From the NCBI RefSeq assembly GCF_000503775.1, contig NZ_KI629787.1, forward strand, positions 290,001 to 354,000: a DNA stretch of 64,000 nt, written 5' to 3'. Of this stretch, positions 35,032 through 49,423 are shown one piece after another; within the stretch, counting starts at the first letter, position 1; each line of letters starts with the position of its first letter. The notes beneath the pieces were generated by a model. It worked only from the letters and a program-made list of their open reading frames with translations. It had not been told where the DNA came from and ran no database searches. This stretch comes from Brevibacillus panacihumi W25. Lineage in GTDB: Bacteria > Bacillota > Bacilli > Brevibacillales > Brevibacillaceae. The position numbers and the translations under genes were made by a program.

Positions 35032-35051
35032 CCGGAAGGACGTTGGTTGGC

Positions 35052-37441
<2,390 letters not shown>

Positions 37442-37465
37442 AAAGTAAAATAGATTTGTTTGGAA

Positions 37466-37489
37466 AAAAGGGAGAGAGATCTCCCTTTT
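37466..37489 (+). terminator. hairpin between gapA and pgk
   Basis: AAAAGGGAGA with TCTCCCTTTT around GAGA. Its U-tail is part of the stem; it may partly terminate or stabilise the gapA mRNA 3' end, giving gapA more expression than the genes below. Confidence 0.65.
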
Positions 37490-37538
37490 CCCATATGGAT
37501 TTTACGAAGAATAAGCCACTGATTTGGGAGGATCGTTC

Positions 37539-38723
37539 ATGAATAAGAAATCTATCCGCGATGTTGAGCTGGCGGGGAAGCGCGTGTTTTGCCGTGTCGA
37601 CTTCAATGTTCCGATGCAGGACGGTGTGATTACCGATGATACGCGGATTCGGGCTGCCGTCCCGACCATTCGCTACATGGCAGACGCCGGGGCCAAGGTG
37701 ATTTTGGCGAGTCATTTTGGCCGTCCCAAAGGCCAGGTCGTAGAAGAGATGCGCCTCACTCCAGTTGCCGCTCATCTGTCTGCTCTGCTCGGCAAAGAAG
37801 TGACCAAGCTGGGGGACTCGGTGGGGGAAGAAGTGAAGGCGGCGGTAGCAGGGATGAAGAATGGAGACGTCCTCTTGCTGGAGAATGTCCGTTTTCACCC
37901 TGGCGAAGAGAAGAATGATCCAGAGCTTGCGAAAAGCTTCGCTGAGCTGGCGGATCTGTTCGTCAACGATGCGTTTGGCACAGCCCATCGCGCGCATGCG
38001 TCTACAGCAGGCATCGCTCAGTACATACCTGCTGTAAGCGGACTTTTGATGGAAAAGGAGATCCGCTTCATGGGCGGTGCGCTCTCGAATCCCGAGCGGC
38101 CTTTCACAGCCATCGTCGGCGGTGCCAAGGTGAAGGACAAGATCGCCGTGATCGAAAATCTGCTGACGAAAGTGGATCACCTGATCATCGGCGGCGGAAT
38201 GGCGAATACCTTCCTGAAAGCGCAGGGCTATGCGATCGGGGCATCGCTGTGCGAGGATGACAAGCTGGATCTGGCTCGTTCCTTGATGGAACAGGCGAAG
38301 GAACGCGGTGTAAACCTGATGATGCCGATCGATGTCGTCGTCGCGGATCGCTTCGCGGCGGATGCGGAGAAAAAGACGGTCGCGATCGATGCGATTCCAG
38401 AGGGCTGGATGGCGCTCGATATCGGACCGAAGACTGTAGAAGCCTACCACCGCGTCATTGTGGAGTCCAAAACCGTGGTGTGGAACGGGCCGATGGGTGT
38501 ATTCGAGATGGACGCCTTTGCACAAGGGACAATCGGGGTGGCCCGCGCCATGAAAGAATGTTCGGGAACGACGATCATCGGCGGCGGCGATTCGGTAGCT
38601 GCAGTGGAGAAGGCAGGAGTCGCAGAAGAGATGACGCATATCTCGACTGGCGGCGGCGCTTCACTGGAATTCATGGAAGGCAAGGAACTGCCGGGAGTGA
38701 CCGTTCTGACAGATAACGAATAG
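37539..38723 (+). CDS. pgk: phosphoglycerate kinase
   Basis: 394 residues. N-domain substrate site [20 protein letters not shown] and C-domain nucleotide site with [11 protein letters not shown] and [19 protein letters not shown]. Makes ATP from 1,3-bisphosphoglycerate. GGGAGGA precedes the ATG. Confidence 0.98.
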   Translation: MNKKSIRDVELAGKRVFCRVDFNVPMQDGVITDDTRIRAAVPTIRYMADAGAKVILASHFGRPKGQVVEEMRLTPVAAHLSALLGKEVTKLGDSVGEEVKAAVAGMKNGDVLLLENVRFHPGEEKNDPELAKSFAELADLFVNDAFGTAHRAHASTAGIAQYIPAVSGLLMEKEIRFMGGALSNPERPFTAIVGGAKVKDKIAVIENLLTKVDHLIIGGGMANTFLKAQGYAIGASLCEDDKLDLARSLMEQAKERGVNLMMPIDVVVADRFAADAEKKTVAIDAIPEGWMALDIGPKTVEAYHRVIVESKTVVWNGPMGVFEMDAFAQGTIGVARAMKECSGTTIIGGGDSVAAVEKAGVAEEMTHISTGGGASLEFMEGKELPGVTVLTDNE

Positions 38724-38734
38724 GGGGAATCAAG

Positions 38735-39493
38735 GTGAGAACGCCAATCATCGCGGGAAACTGGAAGATGTTCAAGACCATTGCCGAAGCGAAGAAATTC
38801 GCGGAGGAAGCCAAAGCGGGAAGCGACATTGCGGGTGTGCAAAAGGTGATTTGTGCGCCCTATACAGCTCTGTCTGCTCTGTCAGAAGCGCTGCAAGGAA
38901 GCGGCCTGGCGCTTGGCGCACAGAACATGCATTTTGAGGAGCAGGGAGCCTTTACCGGGGAGATCAGCCCGTCCATGCTAAAAGAGATCGGCGTCGAATA
39001 CGTAATCATCGGTCATTCCGAGCGTCGTCAATACTTCAATGAAACAGACGAGACGGTGAATAAAAAAGTGCTGGCAGCCCTCAAGCACGGCTTGGTGCCA
39101 ATTCTATGCGTAGGGGAAAGCCTGGAGCAGCGCGAGGCAGGCGAGACTGCCAAGGTCGTGCGCACGCAGACAGAGGCGGCATTGGCAGGACTGGAAGCGG
39201 AACAGGTGGCTGATGTGGTCATTGCCTATGAACCAATCTGGGCGATTGGCACGGGCAAATCCTCCAGCGCACAGGAGGCGAACGAGACCATCGCGGTGAT
39301 TCGCCAGGTGATCGCAGAGCGCTTTGGACAAGATGCCGGTGCGCGTGTACGCATCCAGTACGGCGGCAGTGTGAAGCCGGAGAATATCGCCAGCTATCTG
39401 TCGCAGCCGGATATCGATGGAGCGTTGGTCGGGGGAGCCAGTCTGGACGCGGCAAGCTACCTTCAACTCGTCAAGGGATCACTGCAAGAATAG
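38735..39493 (+). CDS. tpiA: triosephosphate isomerase
   Basis: 252 residues, TIM barrel. Lys13 region GNWKMFK, catalytic His94 (IGHSERR) and Glu166 ([10 protein letters not shown]), phosphate loop [11 protein letters not shown] start with GGGGGA before it. 11 bases after pgk. Confidence 0.98.
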   Translation: MRTPIIAGNWKMFKTIAEAKKFAEEAKAGSDIAGVQKVICAPYTALSALSEALQGSGLALGAQNMHFEEQGAFTGEISPSMLKEIGVEYVIIGHSERRQYFNETDETVNKKVLAALKHGLVPILCVGESLEQREAGETAKVVRTQTEAALAGLEAEQVADVVIAYEPIWAIGTGKSSSAQEANETIAVIRQVIAERFGQDAGARVRIQYGGSVKPENIASYLSQPDIDGALVGGASLDAASYLQLVKGSLQE

Positions 39494-39506
39494 GGAGGGA
39501 AGTCAG

Positions 39507-41048
39507 ATGGCACATCGGCCCAAACCGGTCGCTTTGCTGATTTTGGACGGTTTTGCGCTGCGTGACGAAACCTACGGCAATGCTGTCGCACAGGCAAAAA
39601 AACCGAATTTTGATCGTTACTGGAATACCTATCCGCACGCCACCCTGCAGGCGAGCGGACTTGCTGTCGGCCTGCCGGAGGGACAGATGGGCAACTCCGA
39701 AGTCGGTCATCTGAATATTGGTGCCGGACGCGTCGTCTACCAGGATCTGACGCGCATCACCAAATCGATTGCAGAAGGCGATTTTTACAACAACGAGACC
39801 CTGGTCGCAGCATTCAACCACGCGCGTGAAAACGGTACGAAGGTTCATCTCTTCGGCCTGCTGTCGGACGGCGGCGTACACAGCCATATTCAGCATTTGT
39901 ACGCGATCCTGGAGCTGGCGAAGCGGCAGAACTTCGACCGCGTCTACATCCACGCTTTTCTGGACGGACGGGATGTATCGCCTGACAGCGCAGTGGACTA
40001 CATCGAGCAGCTGCAGGCCAAAATCGCCGAGATCGGCGTCGGCAAAATCGCGACAGTCCAGGGACGCTACTATGCGATGGACCGCGACAAGCGCTGGGAG
40101 CGGGTAGAAAAGGCGTACCGGGCAATGGCCTACGGTGATGGCCCTTCCTATACAGATCCGCTCCAGGCTGTGAAGGAATCGTATGAAAAGTCGATCATGG
40201 ACGAATTCGTCATGCCGACGGTCATCACAGACGAGCAGGGCAAGCCTGTTACTACGATCCAGGACAAGGACGCGATCATCTTTTTCAACTTCCGTCCCGA
40301 CCGGGCGATCCAGACCTCGCAAGCCTTTACGAACGACGATTTTCGCGGCTTTGACCGCGGCGAGAACCGCCCGCGCGACTTGCATTTTGTCTGCCTGACG
40401 CATTTCTCGGAATCGGTAGACGGCTATGTCGCCTATAAGCCTTCCAATCTGGACAATACCCTGGGAGAAGTGCTTTCCCAGAACGGCTTGAAGCAGCTTC
40501 GCATCGCAGAGACGGAGAAATACCCGCACGTGACGTTCTTTTTCAGCGGCGGACGCGAGCAGGAGTTCCCGGGCGAGACTCGTATCCTGATTCCGTCGCC
40601 GAAGGTTGCGACGTACGATTTGAAGCCCGAGATGAGTGCGCTGGAGCTGACAGATGCAGTGGTGAAGGAGATCGAGGCGGAGAACTTCGACGCGATCATC
40701 CTGAACTTCGCCAACTGTGACATGGTCGGGCACTCTGGCATGATGGAGCCGACGATCAAGGCGGTCGAGACAGTCGATGCCTGCCTCGGAAGAGTAGTCG
40801 ATGCCATTCTCGCCAAGGGCGGTGCCGCCATCATCACAGCAGACCACGGCAATGCCGACCTGATGCTCGATGAAGCAGGACGCCCGATCACGTCCCACAG
40901 CACCTATCCGGTCCCAGTGATCGTGACGAAGGAAGGCGCAGAGCTGAGAACGGACGGAATCCTGGCAGATCTTTCGCCGACCTTGCTCGATCTGCTGCAG
41001 GTCCAACAACCTGCAGAGATGACAGGAAAATCCTTGCTTGCAAAATAG
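39507..41048 (+). CDS. gpmI: 2,3-bisphosphoglycerate-independent phosphoglycerate mutase
   Basis: 513 residues, alkaline-phosphatase fold with Mn2+ sites. Catalytic Ser64 in [15 protein letters not shown], metal ligands in LILDGF, ADHGNAD and CDMVGHSG. Converts 3- to 2-phosphoglycerate; Mn- and pH-sensitive enzyme typical of spore formers. AGGGAGG precedes the ATG. Confidence 0.98.
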   Translation: MAHRPKPVALLILDGFALRDETYGNAVAQAKKPNFDRYWNTYPHATLQASGLAVGLPEGQMGNSEVGHLNIGAGRVVYQDLTRITKSIAEGDFYNNETLVAAFNHARENGTKVHLFGLLSDGGVHSHIQHLYAILELAKRQNFDRVYIHAFLDGRDVSPDSAVDYIEQLQAKIAEIGVGKIATVQGRYYAMDRDKRWERVEKAYRAMAYGDGPSYTDPLQAVKESYEKSIMDEFVMPTVITDEQGKPVTTIQDKDAIIFFNFRPDRAIQTSQAFTNDDFRGFDRGENRPRDLHFVCLTHFSESVDGYVAYKPSNLDNTLGEVLSQNGLKQLRIAETEKYPHVTFFFSGGREQEFPGETRILIPSPKVATYDLKPEMSALELTDAVVKEIEAENFDAIILNFANCDMVGHSGMMEPTIKAVETVDACLGRVVDAILAKGGAAIITADHGNADLMLDEAGRPITSHSTYPVPVIVTKEGAELRTDGILADLSPTLLDLLQVQQPAEMTGKSLLAK

Positions 41049-41116
41049 TCCTGGGTATCACAAACTGTAGAAGGATAGACAGCTTACTACGAGTTTCATG
41101 TAAAGGAGATGGATGA

Positions 41117-42406
<1,290 letters not shown>

Positions 42407-42424
42407 GTAGAGGCCGGAAACGAA

Positions 42425-42473
42425 AAAGGACTGTATTCACACAGCAGAAGCTGCGGAATACGGTCCTTTTTTT
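42425..42473 (+). terminator. terminator of glycolytic operon
   Basis: Fourteen-base stem (42425-42438 with 42456-42469, one G-T pair) and seven T. Confidence 0.9.
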
Positions 42474-42480
42474 GCGGGGC

Positions 42481-42648
42481 TTAAAAGGGCGTGTTGCTGT
42501 CTTGATGATATATTTGGCTTTGATGGGCGTAGATTTCGCCGCTGTAATTTTTGATCGCATGTGCGTCTCTGCTTTTCAGACTTAGCAAGCCGGTCAGGCC
42601 CCAACCAGCGCCGACGACGGCTGCGACAATACCGAGGATGTACCACAT
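42481..42648 (-). CDS. 55-aa single-pass membrane protein
   Basis: Starts MWYILGIVAAVVGAGWGLTG, one membrane helix, then a polar His/Gln/Ser-rich tail. GGAGGGATTT lies right before the ATG. Convergent with eno; could be read with the upstream YkgJ-type gene. Function unknown. Confidence 0.7.
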   Translation of the reverse strand: MWYILGIVAAVVGAGWGLTGLLSLKSRDAHAIKNYSGEIYAHQSQIYHQDSNTPF

Positions 42649-42708
42649 GGAAATCCCTCCTCGAACTGGTATGTCTCCAGTATACCAAATTTTCCCTGGG
42701 ATGGTGTA

Positions 42709-43053
42709 TCAAAAGTTTTTCCAGGTAAAGTCAATGCTGAGATGACCGATCGGTCTTTCCTTGAAGATGAGCTTTTCTTTTGTGGCCAGTTCCGGTTTGC
42801 GGAAACAAACCAGGTCTTGATAATACCCAAAGGCTTGGCACACTTCCGGTCGAACGCTATGTATGCCGCAGCGGTCTTGGTTGATGTCATAAAAGATGCA
42901 GGTGCCGAACAAACGCGGCTGGTTTTCCAGTTCTACGCGGACTTTTCGCGGCATCGTTTTGATTTTTTTCTGGATTTTCTTTAATTCCTTCTCTGTGACA
43001 GGCACTGGTCCGCAGCACAAGCCTTTGCACCCGTGGCAAGGTAATGTCTCCAT
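42709..43053 (-). CDS. YkgJ-type cysteine-cluster protein
   Basis: 114 residues from the ATG at 43053; a TTG at 43065 abuts the RBS. Cysteine pattern CHGCKGLCC near the N-terminus, then CIFY, CGIH and CQAFGYY, the zinc/iron-chelating cluster family (UPF0153). Predicted to bind a metal or Fe-S unit; role unproven. Confidence 0.85.
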   Translation of the reverse strand: METLPCHGCKGLCCGPVPVTEKELKKIQKKIKTMPRKVRVELENQPRLFGTCIFYDINQDRCGIHSVRPEVCQAFGYYQDLVCFRKPELATKEKLIFKERPIGHLSIDFTWKNF

Positions 43054-43240
43054 GCCGTATCTCAACTCCTCTCAAGATTCTTTGAAGAAGACTGATTATT
43101 TTCAAAGAATATTATGAAAGGTATAAGATTAAATGTAAATACTCGTAATTTTTTACAATAACATAAAAATAATTATTTGTCAATCGTTTTGTATCGGAGG
43201 AACCAGAGGATTGGGGATTCTGCCCAAGTGAGGAGATAAT

Positions 43241-43280
43241 AAACAAACGCGGACATATCAACATATGCCCGCGTTTGTTT
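43241..43280 (-). terminator. terminator of FecE-type gene
   Basis: Long near-perfect stem AAACAAACGCGG...CCGCGTTTGTTT, the T-rich arm lying downstream on the minus strand. Confidence 0.85.
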
Positions 43281-43283
43281 GAT

Positions 43284-44123
43284 TTACACCATCACCGGTT
43301 CTTTGGCAGCTTCCTGCTTGTTCGCCGCTGAGGCTGCCAGACGGCTTTTGCTGTAGGGGATGCACATCGGAGTGCCGTACAGGGGATCGCTAGTAATCTC
43401 GCATTCCATCTGGAAAACCTGACGGACCAACTCCTGTGTCATGACGTCCTCCGGCGCTCCTTCCGCTACGACCGTCTGATTGTGGACGGCGACGATGTGA
43501 TGCGCATAGCGGCAAGCCAGATTGAGATCGTGCAGGACCATGACGATGGTGCGCTGCTCGGTCTCATTCAATTCAAACAGCAGATCGAGAATCTCAATCT
43601 GGTGCGACATGTCCAGATAGGTCGTAGGCTCATCCAGGAGGATCGTCTCGGTGCCTTGCGCCAGTGTCATGGCGATCCAGGCGCGTTGTCGCTGGCCGCC
43701 GGAGAGGGAATCTACAGCCCGGTTTGCAAGGCTGGTGAGCTGAGTAGCCTCCAATGCCCGATTGACCATTTTCTCGTCTTCCTCGGACCATTGCTGCAAC
43801 CACGTCTGGTAGGGGTAGCGCCCCTGTTTGACCAATTGCAGGACAGAGAGACCTTCAGGGGCCGTGGGACCTTGCGGCAGGATGGCGAGCCGCTTCGCTA
43901 CCTCTTTGGTCGAGCGCTTGGCTATGGCTTCACCATCGAGCAAAATCGCTCCTCCCTTGGGCTTCAAGAGACGTGCGAGAGAGCGCAGGAGGGTAGATTT
44001 GCCGCAGCCGTTGCTGCCGATCAAAACGGTAATTTTCCCGCGTGGAATGGTTAAATCAAGCCCTTCGATAATGTTGCGCTCCCCGTACGACAAGGTGAGC
44101 TGACGTGTCTCCAATGCATGCAT
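43284..44123 (-). CDS. FecE/FhuC-type siderophore ABC transporter ATPase
   Basis: 279 residues. Walker [10 protein letters not shown] (36-44), Q-loop [11 protein letters not shown], signature LSGGQRQR (about 140), Walker [13 protein letters not shown], switch His in VLHDLN. Energises ferric-siderophore import from the cytoplasmic face. Only ATPase of this type in the window, beside two FecCD pairs and three binding proteins, so it may serve all, as shared FhuC/YusV-type ATPases do in Bacillus. The tail beyond residue 255 is Ala/Lys-rich. Confidence 0.95.
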   Translation of the reverse strand: MHALETRQLTLSYGERNIIEGLDLTIPRGKITVLIGSNGCGKSTLLRSLARLLKPKGGAILLDGEAIAKRSTKEVAKRLAILPQGPTAPEGLSVLQLVKQGRYPYQTWLQQWSEEDEKMVNRALEATQLTSLANRAVDSLSGGQRQRAWIAMTLAQGTETILLDEPTTYLDMSHQIEILDLLFELNETEQRTIVMVLHDLNLACRYAHHIVAVHNQTVVAEGAPEDVMTQELVRQVFQMECEITSDPLYGTPMCIPYSKSRLAASAANKQEAAKEPVMV

Positions 44124-44143
44124 GGTATTCCGACCCCTTTCTG

Positions 44144-45181
44144 TCAGTGATTGCGGTTTTTATAGAGCAGATAGATAAAGAATGGCGCTCCCACAGCTGA
44201 AGTAAAGACACCGACTGGCACATCGAGCGGTGAAAAAGCCATGCGGGCGATCAAATCGGCGATGAGTACGATCAGCGAGCCGATCAGAGCGGACAGAGGC
44301 AGTGCTCCGCCGAAGGAAGGCCCGATCAGCTGCTTGGCGATATGCGGTGCCAGGAGGGCGACGAAGCTGATGTCCCCGCCGACGGAGACAGCCGTGCCGA
44401 CCAATGCCGCACAGATCATCAGGAGAAGGAAGCGATCCAGCTGCAAGCGGCTGCCTACGCTAGTGGCGATCTCGTCGCCAAGCTGCTGGATGTTTACCCT
44501 TCTGGCCAGCAAGGCAGCCAAGGCGATCAGTACGACTATCCAGGGCAGAATCATTTGGACGTCATCCCAGGATACACCGTAAATGCTTCCTGTCAGCCAA
44601 AGCAAAGCTTTATTTTGCAGCAAAAACGGGCTGAACATGATCAATAGCGTCACGAGGGCGCCCGACGCGATCTTGATGCCGACGCCAATCATCACCAGAC
44701 GGAGGGGAGTTACCCCTTTTTTCCAGGCGAGGGCGTACAGCAGCAAGGTCGTCAGCGTAGCTCCGAGAAAAGCAATGGGCGGGAGCCAGCGGATACTGGC
44801 TGTCTCGAACAGCAACAGAAAGCCCACTGCCGCGACGGAGGCACCGCCTGATACGCCCAAAATGTCCGGAGATGCCAGCGGGTTGCGGACGATTCCCTGC
44901 ATGATCGCGCCTGCGGAGGCGAGCGCCGCCCCTACGAGAACCGCAATGATGATGCGCGGCATCCGGAACTGCTGGACGATCAGCTCGTGTTGCTCAGAGC
45001 CGATGCCGAGCAGGACTTTTACCACTTCCAGCGGCGTGATTTTCATTTCGCCCATCCCGAGGCTGATGATCATCATCAAAACGGTCATCACCAATGCCAG
45101 GAAGATGAACCAAAGCGCCTTTTTATGTAACTGAAAAGACGAAAAACGCTTGCCGAGGCGAAGAGGAAGATATTCTTTCAC
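44144..45181 (-). CDS. FecCD-family iron-siderophore permease (pair 2, second subunit)
   Basis: 345 residues, polytopic; landmarks [36 protein letters not shown] and [16 protein letters not shown] start overlapping the stop of the first subunit by GTGA, with AAAGGGG about eleven bases before. Operon with the ATPase gene. Confidence 0.93.
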   Translation of the reverse strand: MKEYLPLRLGKRFSSFQLHKKALWFIFLALVMTVLMMIISLGMGEMKITPLEVVKVLLGIGSEQHELIVQQFRMPRIIIAVLVGAALASAGAIMQGIVRNPLASPDILGVSGGASVAAVGFLLLFETASIRWLPPIAFLGATLTTLLLYALAWKKGVTPLRLVMIGVGIKIASGALVTLLIMFSPFLLQNKALLWLTGSIYGVSWDDVQMILPWIVVLIALAALLARRVNIQQLGDEIATSVGSRLQLDRFLLLMICAALVGTAVSVGGDISFVALLAPHIAKQLIGPSFGGALPLSALIGSLIVLIADLIARMAFSPLDVPVGVFTSAVGAPFFIYLLYKNRNH

Positions 45182-46188
45182 TTTTCATCCAGCCCCTTTC
45201 GCGCCACATAGATGAAGAACGGGATGCCAATCAGGGCCGTCATGACGCCAATCGGCACTTCCGCAGGCATGGCGACGAAGCGGGCGGCGATATCGGCGGC
45301 CAACAGCAGGACCGAGCCGAACATTCCGCTGTACAGCAGGACCCAGCGCGTGTCGATTCCAACAAAAAAACGTGCCAGATGCGGCGTGACCAACCCGACG
45401 AAGCCGATCGGTCCGGCCACCGCGACAGAAGAGCCTGCGAGCAGGACGAGGACTAGTCCTGTCATGATTTTGACCAGCAAGGTGCGCTGCCCCAGTCCTT
45501 TGGCTACATCCTCTCCCATCAAAAGGGTTTGGATCGGCCGTGCCAAGAGAAAGGCAAGAATCCACGCGACCAGCATGTAGGGGAATACCGTTTCCAGGTA
45601 CTCCAGCTTTCTGCCGCCAACGGAACCAGCCAGCCAAAATAGTACTTCGTCCGCAGCTTTTTCGTTGAGCACCATCATGCCGTGGCGAATCGATGCGGAC
45701 AAGGCAGTGATTGCAGCCCCGGCCAAAATCAGCTTGACGGGGGATAAGCCGTCCCGGCCCAGCGAGCCGAGCAGGTAGACAATGATGCCCGCCACAGCAG
45801 ATCCGATAAAGGCAATCCAGGTAAACTGGGTCAAGGAGCTGATCCCGATGAACGTCACGGCGAAGACAACGAACAGCGCGGCACCAGCGTTTAGCCCAAA
45901 TAGTTCAACATCTGCTACGGGATTTCGCGTCAGAGATTGCAGCAAGGTACCGGCCAGGCCGAGACAAAACCCGACGCTCAAAGCGTTCAGAACCCGCGGG
46001 ACACGCACTTCCTTGATGACGATATGTTCATTGGAGCCGTTAAAATGCGTATAAGCATCAATCGCTGTCTGCCAACTGGTGTCGATTACGCCAAAGACCA
46101 GGCTGGCATAGCAGAGGTAGATGAGCAAAACAAGACAGAGGACAACCCCCAGAATCTTGCGAATGTTACTTGATAGCAATGGATACAT
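45178..46188 (-). CDS. FecCD-family iron-siderophore permease (pair 2, first subunit)
   Basis: 336 residues from the ATG at 46188 (AAGGAAG eight bases before), exactly the length of the pair 1 first subunit, which supports this start over 46227. Landmarks RVPRVLNALSVGFCLGLAGTLL, NPVADVELFGLNAGA and GPIGFVGLVTPHLARF. First gene of the minus-strand operon permease-permease-ATPase under a Fur box. Confidence 0.93.
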   Translation of the reverse strand: MYPLLSSNIRKILGVVLCLVLLIYLCYASLVFGVIDTSWQTAIDAYTHFNGSNEHIVIKEVRVPRVLNALSVGFCLGLAGTLLQSLTRNPVADVELFGLNAGAALFVVFAVTFIGISSLTQFTWIAFIGSAVAGIIVYLLGSLGRDGLSPVKLILAGAAITALSASIRHGMMVLNEKAADEVLFWLAGSVGGRKLEYLETVFPYMLVAWILAFLLARPIQTLLMGEDVAKGLGQRTLLVKIMTGLVLVLLAGSSVAVAGPIGFVGLVTPHLARFFVGIDTRWVLLYSGMFGSVLLLAADIAARFVAMPAEVPIGVMTALIGIPFFIYVARKGLDEK

Positions 46189-46283
46189 GTCTGTTACTTC
46201 CTTCATTGTAAGGGAAATGGTGTTCACGAACCGTTGATCCTATCGTCATTGTAAATGGAACGCAGGGAAGGTGTCAATGATGA

Positions 46284-46298
46284 TGAGAGTCATTATCA
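46284..46298. promoter_or_regulatory. Fur box for FecCD pair 2 operon
   Basis: TGAGAGTCATTATCA, a 7-1-7 Fur box with two changes, about 100 bases before the minus-strand start. Confidence 0.75.
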
Positions 46299-46347
46299 TT
46301 TAATGGTTGACATCTTTTCACTGAGGTTGTAGGATAATGAATGTAAT

Positions 46348-46362
46348 TGAGTATCATTCTCA
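46348..46362. promoter_or_regulatory. Fur box for binding-protein copy 3
   Basis: TGAGTATCATTCTCA, a symmetric 7-1-7 type Fur box 34-48 bases before the plus-strand ATG. Confidence 0.75.
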
Positions 46363-46395
46363 CTTTTTGGATGATTCGAAAGGGGTCTTTTCATC

Positions 46396-47415
46396 ATGTT
46401 TTCTCGTACATATCGCACATTAGGGGGCAAAGCACTCGCAGCCTTTCTGCTGGCATTGGTCATGCTGGTGACGGGTTGCGGCGGCGGGCAGACCGGCGAG
46501 CAAAAGCCTGCGGAGTCCCAACCTGATGCACAAACTCCAAGCAATGAGGCAACTCCGGCTGCTGATCAGTCCTATACCATCAAGCATGCGATGGGAGAAA
46601 CGACCATCAAAGGAACGCCTCAGCGTGTCGTCATGCTTACGACGCAAGGTGTGGAAACCTTGCTTGCACTCGGTGTAAAACCGGTCGGCGCAGTTGGTTC
46701 CTTTACCGATCCGACCACCTTTTACGATTTTGTCAAACCGCAATTGGAAGGCGTGCAGGTAGTAGGGTCCGAGTCGCAGCCAAACCTGGAAGCGATCGCT
46801 GCACTGAAGCCTGATTTGATTCTCGGCATGAAATTCCGCCAAGAAAAAGTATACCAACAACTGTCTGCTATCGCGCCTACCGTATTCGTGGAAGAGCCGC
46901 GTGGTGACTGGAAAGCCAACTTCATGCTTTTTGCAGAAGCTGTCAATAAAAAAGCAGAAGGCGAAAAAGTGCTGGAAGACTGGAATAAGAAGGTAGCCGC
47001 ATTCAAGGAAAAAGTAGGCGACAAGCTGAGCACAGAGGTTTCAGTCGTTCGCTTTATGCCGGGCCGCGTGCGCATTTACTATAATGACACGTTCTTGGGA
47101 GCGATCATGAAGGATCTCGGACTTTCCCGACCAGCTGCTCAGAACCAAGAGAAATTCGCTGACGAAGTGACCAAAGAGCGCATCCCGGAAATGGATGGAG
47201 ACATTATGTTCTACTTCACCTATGAGACAGGGGATGGAGAAGGGTCCAAGCTGGAGAAAGAATGGACCAATGAATCTCTCTGGAAAAACCTCAACGTCGT
47301 GAAAAACAACAGAGCATACAAAGTAGATGATACAATCTGGAATACCTCCGGTGGCGTCATCGCGGCCAACAAGGTCGTCGATGAGATGGAAGGGTATATT
47401 CTGGGCAACAAATAA
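46396..47415 (+). CDS. iron-siderophore ABC transporter substrate-binding lipoprotein (copy 3)
   Basis: 339 residues, lipobox LVTGC with Cys28, class III binding fold (HAMGETTIKGTPQRVVMLT, ALKPDLILGMKFRQEKVYQQ). Divergent from FecCD pair 2, so it is its receptor. Close paralogue of the proteins at 11097 and 28888. GAAAGGGG precedes the ATG. Confidence 0.94.
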   Translation: MFSRTYRTLGGKALAAFLLALVMLVTGCGGGQTGEQKPAESQPDAQTPSNEATPAADQSYTIKHAMGETTIKGTPQRVVMLTTQGVETLLALGVKPVGAVGSFTDPTTFYDFVKPQLEGVQVVGSESQPNLEAIAALKPDLILGMKFRQEKVYQQLSAIAPTVFVEEPRGDWKANFMLFAEAVNKKAEGEKVLEDWNKKVAAFKEKVGDKLSTEVSVVRFMPGRVRIYYNDTFLGAIMKDLGLSRPAAQNQEKFADEVTKERIPEMDGDIMFYFTYETGDGEGSKLEKEWTNESLWKNLNVVKNNRAYKVDDTIWNTSGGVIAANKVVDEMEGYILGNK

Positions 47416-47427
47416 TGAGGTATAGAA

Positions 47428-47466
47428 AAAACACTTGGCTTTTCATTGGGCCAAGTGTTTTTTTGT
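47428..47466. terminator. bidirectional terminator
   Basis: Perfect stem ACACTTGGC with GCCAAGTGT, flanked by A run and T run; serves binding-protein copy 3 and the HIT gene. Confidence 0.88.
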
Positions 47467-47480
47467 TGCTGAGATGCGAT

Positions 47481-47813
47481 TCAGTTGCGAATTTGCTTTC
47501 CATAGAAAACATGCCAATGCAGATGCTTGGAGTCCTGGTATGCACCGAGATTGGTCAGCACCCGGCTGGCCCCGTATTGGGAGACGACCTGCTCCGCGAC
47601 GATTTTGACGACATCGATCAGTTCGAGAAGCAGATCAGAGTCGCTTTCCGCAAGCGTCAGGAGGGAGGAGATATGTTTTTTCGGAATGACGACGATGTGG
47701 ACCTCGTAGAAGGGGCGGGTATGGTAGTAAGCTAGGACACGCTCCGTCTCATACACTTTTTCCACGGGAGTCTTGCCGCTAAGAACCTCTTCGCAATAAA
47801 AGTCCTCTGACAT
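47481..47813 (-). CDS. HIT-family nucleotide hydrolase
   Basis: 110 residues with the histidine triad HLHWHV at 97-102. Hydrolyses nucleoside phosphoramidate or dinucleotide type substrates. GGAGGAG precedes the ATG. Located 17 bases after fetB on the same strand, possibly co-transcribed. Confidence 0.93.
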   Translation of the reverse strand: MSEDFYCEEVLSGKTPVEKVYETERVLAYYHTRPFYEVHIVVIPKKHISSLLTLAESDSDLLLELIDVVKIVAEQVVSQYGASRVLTNLGAYQDSKHLHWHVFYGKQIRN

Positions 47814-47830
47814 ATTGAGTACTCCTCCTC

Positions 47831-48589
47831 TTAGTTAACCTGTTCCGCGCGCAGCATCGAATCCTTGGTAAACCACAGCCTGTAGCTCAACAGGCTGATC
47901 ATGACAGCCGAAATCGCTGCGGCAGACGAGAAAATCAACATGATCAGGATCTGGTAGCGGACTGCTTCGATCGGGCTCGCTCCGGCGATAATCATCCCCG
48001 TCATCATGCCGGGAAGCTGGACCAGCCCGATTGTTTTCATCGTATCGAAGGTAGGGATCATGCTGGCTTTTATCGAACGCTTCATAACATCCTGAATCGC
48101 TTGACGGCGGGTTGCGCCCAATGACAAGAGCGCTTCGATCTCGCCGCGGGAACTGGCGGTCTCCTGATTCATCTGAGTGATAAAAAGGCTGCAAACAATC
48201 ATGGAAGCCCCAATAATCATTCCGCTCATCGGAATCAAATACTGCGGGATCGGAGTGACGAGGCCGAGCAAGATCATGAGTCCCATCGTCACGATCTCCG
48301 TCACACTCAAAGAGGCAAAAATGAGCCAGTAGATTCCTTTCAGACGAGCGCCACGCCGGGACGCGTTCCAGGAAGCTACGGATATCATCATGAGCAGAAG
48401 CGCTCCGATGAAGCCGAAGTGATTGGAATGAAACACAAACTGCAGGACGTAGCCGATCGCGAGCAGCTGGACGGTGCAGCGAACAGTGCCAATGACGATG
48501 TCTTTGCCCATCCCGAGCTTCTGCCAGGTGGAGAGCATAAGGGCGATCAGAACAAAAGCGGCAGCAAGCGACATGGAGAGATAGGTCAT
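47831..48589 (-). CDS. fetB: FetB-type iron export ABC permease
   Basis: 252 residues, about seven membrane helices, UPF0014 family (STWQKLGMGKDIVIGTVRCTV start, SLGATRRQAIQDV and LVQLPGMMTGMIIAGASP conserved blocks). E. coli FetAB exports iron and protects from oxidative stress; substrate here is inferred. Overlaps fetA by four bases (ATGA). Confidence 0.9.
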   Translation of the reverse strand: MTYLSMSLAAAFVLIALMLSTWQKLGMGKDIVIGTVRCTVQLLAIGYVLQFVFHSNHFGFIGALLLMMISVASWNASRRGARLKGIYWLIFASLSVTEIVTMGLMILLGLVTPIPQYLIPMSGMIIGASMIVCSLFITQMNQETASSRGEIEALLSLGATRRQAIQDVMKRSIKASMIPTFDTMKTIGLVQLPGMMTGMIIAGASPIEAVRYQILIMLIFSSAAAISAVMISLLSYRLWFTKDSMLRAEQVN

Positions 48590-49344
48590 CGGATTCCCTC
48601 CAGGCTTTCTGCCAGCAGATGCGACGACCGAAGAAACGCTCTTGCCTCTTCTGTGCGAGGAGAGTCAAAAAAGGTCCGACTGTCCGCATCCTCCAAAAGC
48701 CTGCCATCTGCCATAAACCAGATTTGCTGACTGGTCGTCCTGGCTTCTTCCCAATCATGCGTCACCCACAGGATCGTCGTGCCGGAATGGGCGTGCAGAT
48801 CGACGAGGAGGCGTTCTGTAGCCTGTTTGCTGATCGAGTCGAGGGAAGATGTCACTTCGTCCAAAAGCAGCACAGCAGGCCGCAGAAGCAGCGTACGGAT
48901 CAAGGCCAGCCGCTGCTTTTCCCCGCCAGACAACTGCTGGGCGCCTGAATTCCAATCGAGATGATCCAATCCGATCTGTTCCATCCATTGGCGGGCTTGT
49001 GTAAGATCGAAGCTGCGCTGATGGAGAAACGCTGCAGCCCGCAAATTATCCTCTACGCTGCCGGGCAGCATCACGGGCTGCTGGGCGACATAGCTCACGG
49101 TCATTCGCCACGCCTCAGGTGTCCATTGACTTACGTCTCTGCCTTGCAGCCGCATCGAACCCCTGTCAGGAGCGGTCAGACGGCCAAGGATGCGCAGCAG
49201 GGTGCTTTTTCCCTGACCGGATTTGCCCAGAATACTGATGATCAAAGGCTCTGCAACAGATGCACTGAAGTCGCGAAAAAGCCAGGGACCATCGGGAGGA
49301 TGGAGTTGTTTGCCCAGACCTTCCAGCTGAAGGATTGTTGTCAT
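48586..49344 (-). CDS. fetA: FetA-type ABC ATPase
   Basis: 252 residues from the ATG at 49344 (AAGGAGG before it). Walker A GKSGQGKST (40-48), signature LSGGEKQR, Walker B VLLLDEVTSSLD, switch His in VTHDWEEA. Partner of fetB. A metal exporter beside three import systems suggests iron homeostasis is concentrated here. Confidence 0.92.
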   Translation of the reverse strand: MTTILQLEGLGKQLHPPDGPWLFRDFSASVAEPLIISILGKSGQGKSTLLRILGRLTAPDRGSMRLQGRDVSQWTPEAWRMTVSYVAQQPVMLPGSVEDNLRAAAFLHQRSFDLTQARQWMEQIGLDHLDWNSGAQQLSGGEKQRLALIRTLLLRPAVLLLDEVTSSLDSISKQATERLLVDLHAHSGTTILWVTHDWEEARTTSQQIWFMADGRLLEDADSRTFFDSPRTEEARAFLRSSHLLAESLEGIR

Positions 49345-49354
49345 AGCTGCCTCC

Positions 49355-49399
49355 TTAAATAAGGAAAACACCGAAGAGGACGAGTCTCCGGTGTTTTCC
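49355..49399 (-). terminator. terminator of cytochrome c gene
   Basis: GGAAAACACCG (49363-49373) with CGGTGTTTTCC (49389-49399); on the minus strand followed by CTTATTT, a modest T run. Confidence 0.7.
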
Positions 49400-49423
49400 A
49401 TAACGTACGGGCTATCTATGTAC

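Noticed and set aside
39471..41009. 512-codon frame opposite gpmI, and similar long frames opposite eno, pgk and gapA
   Set aside because: Codon bias of highly expressed genes leaves the antisense frame open; residues show no protein family.
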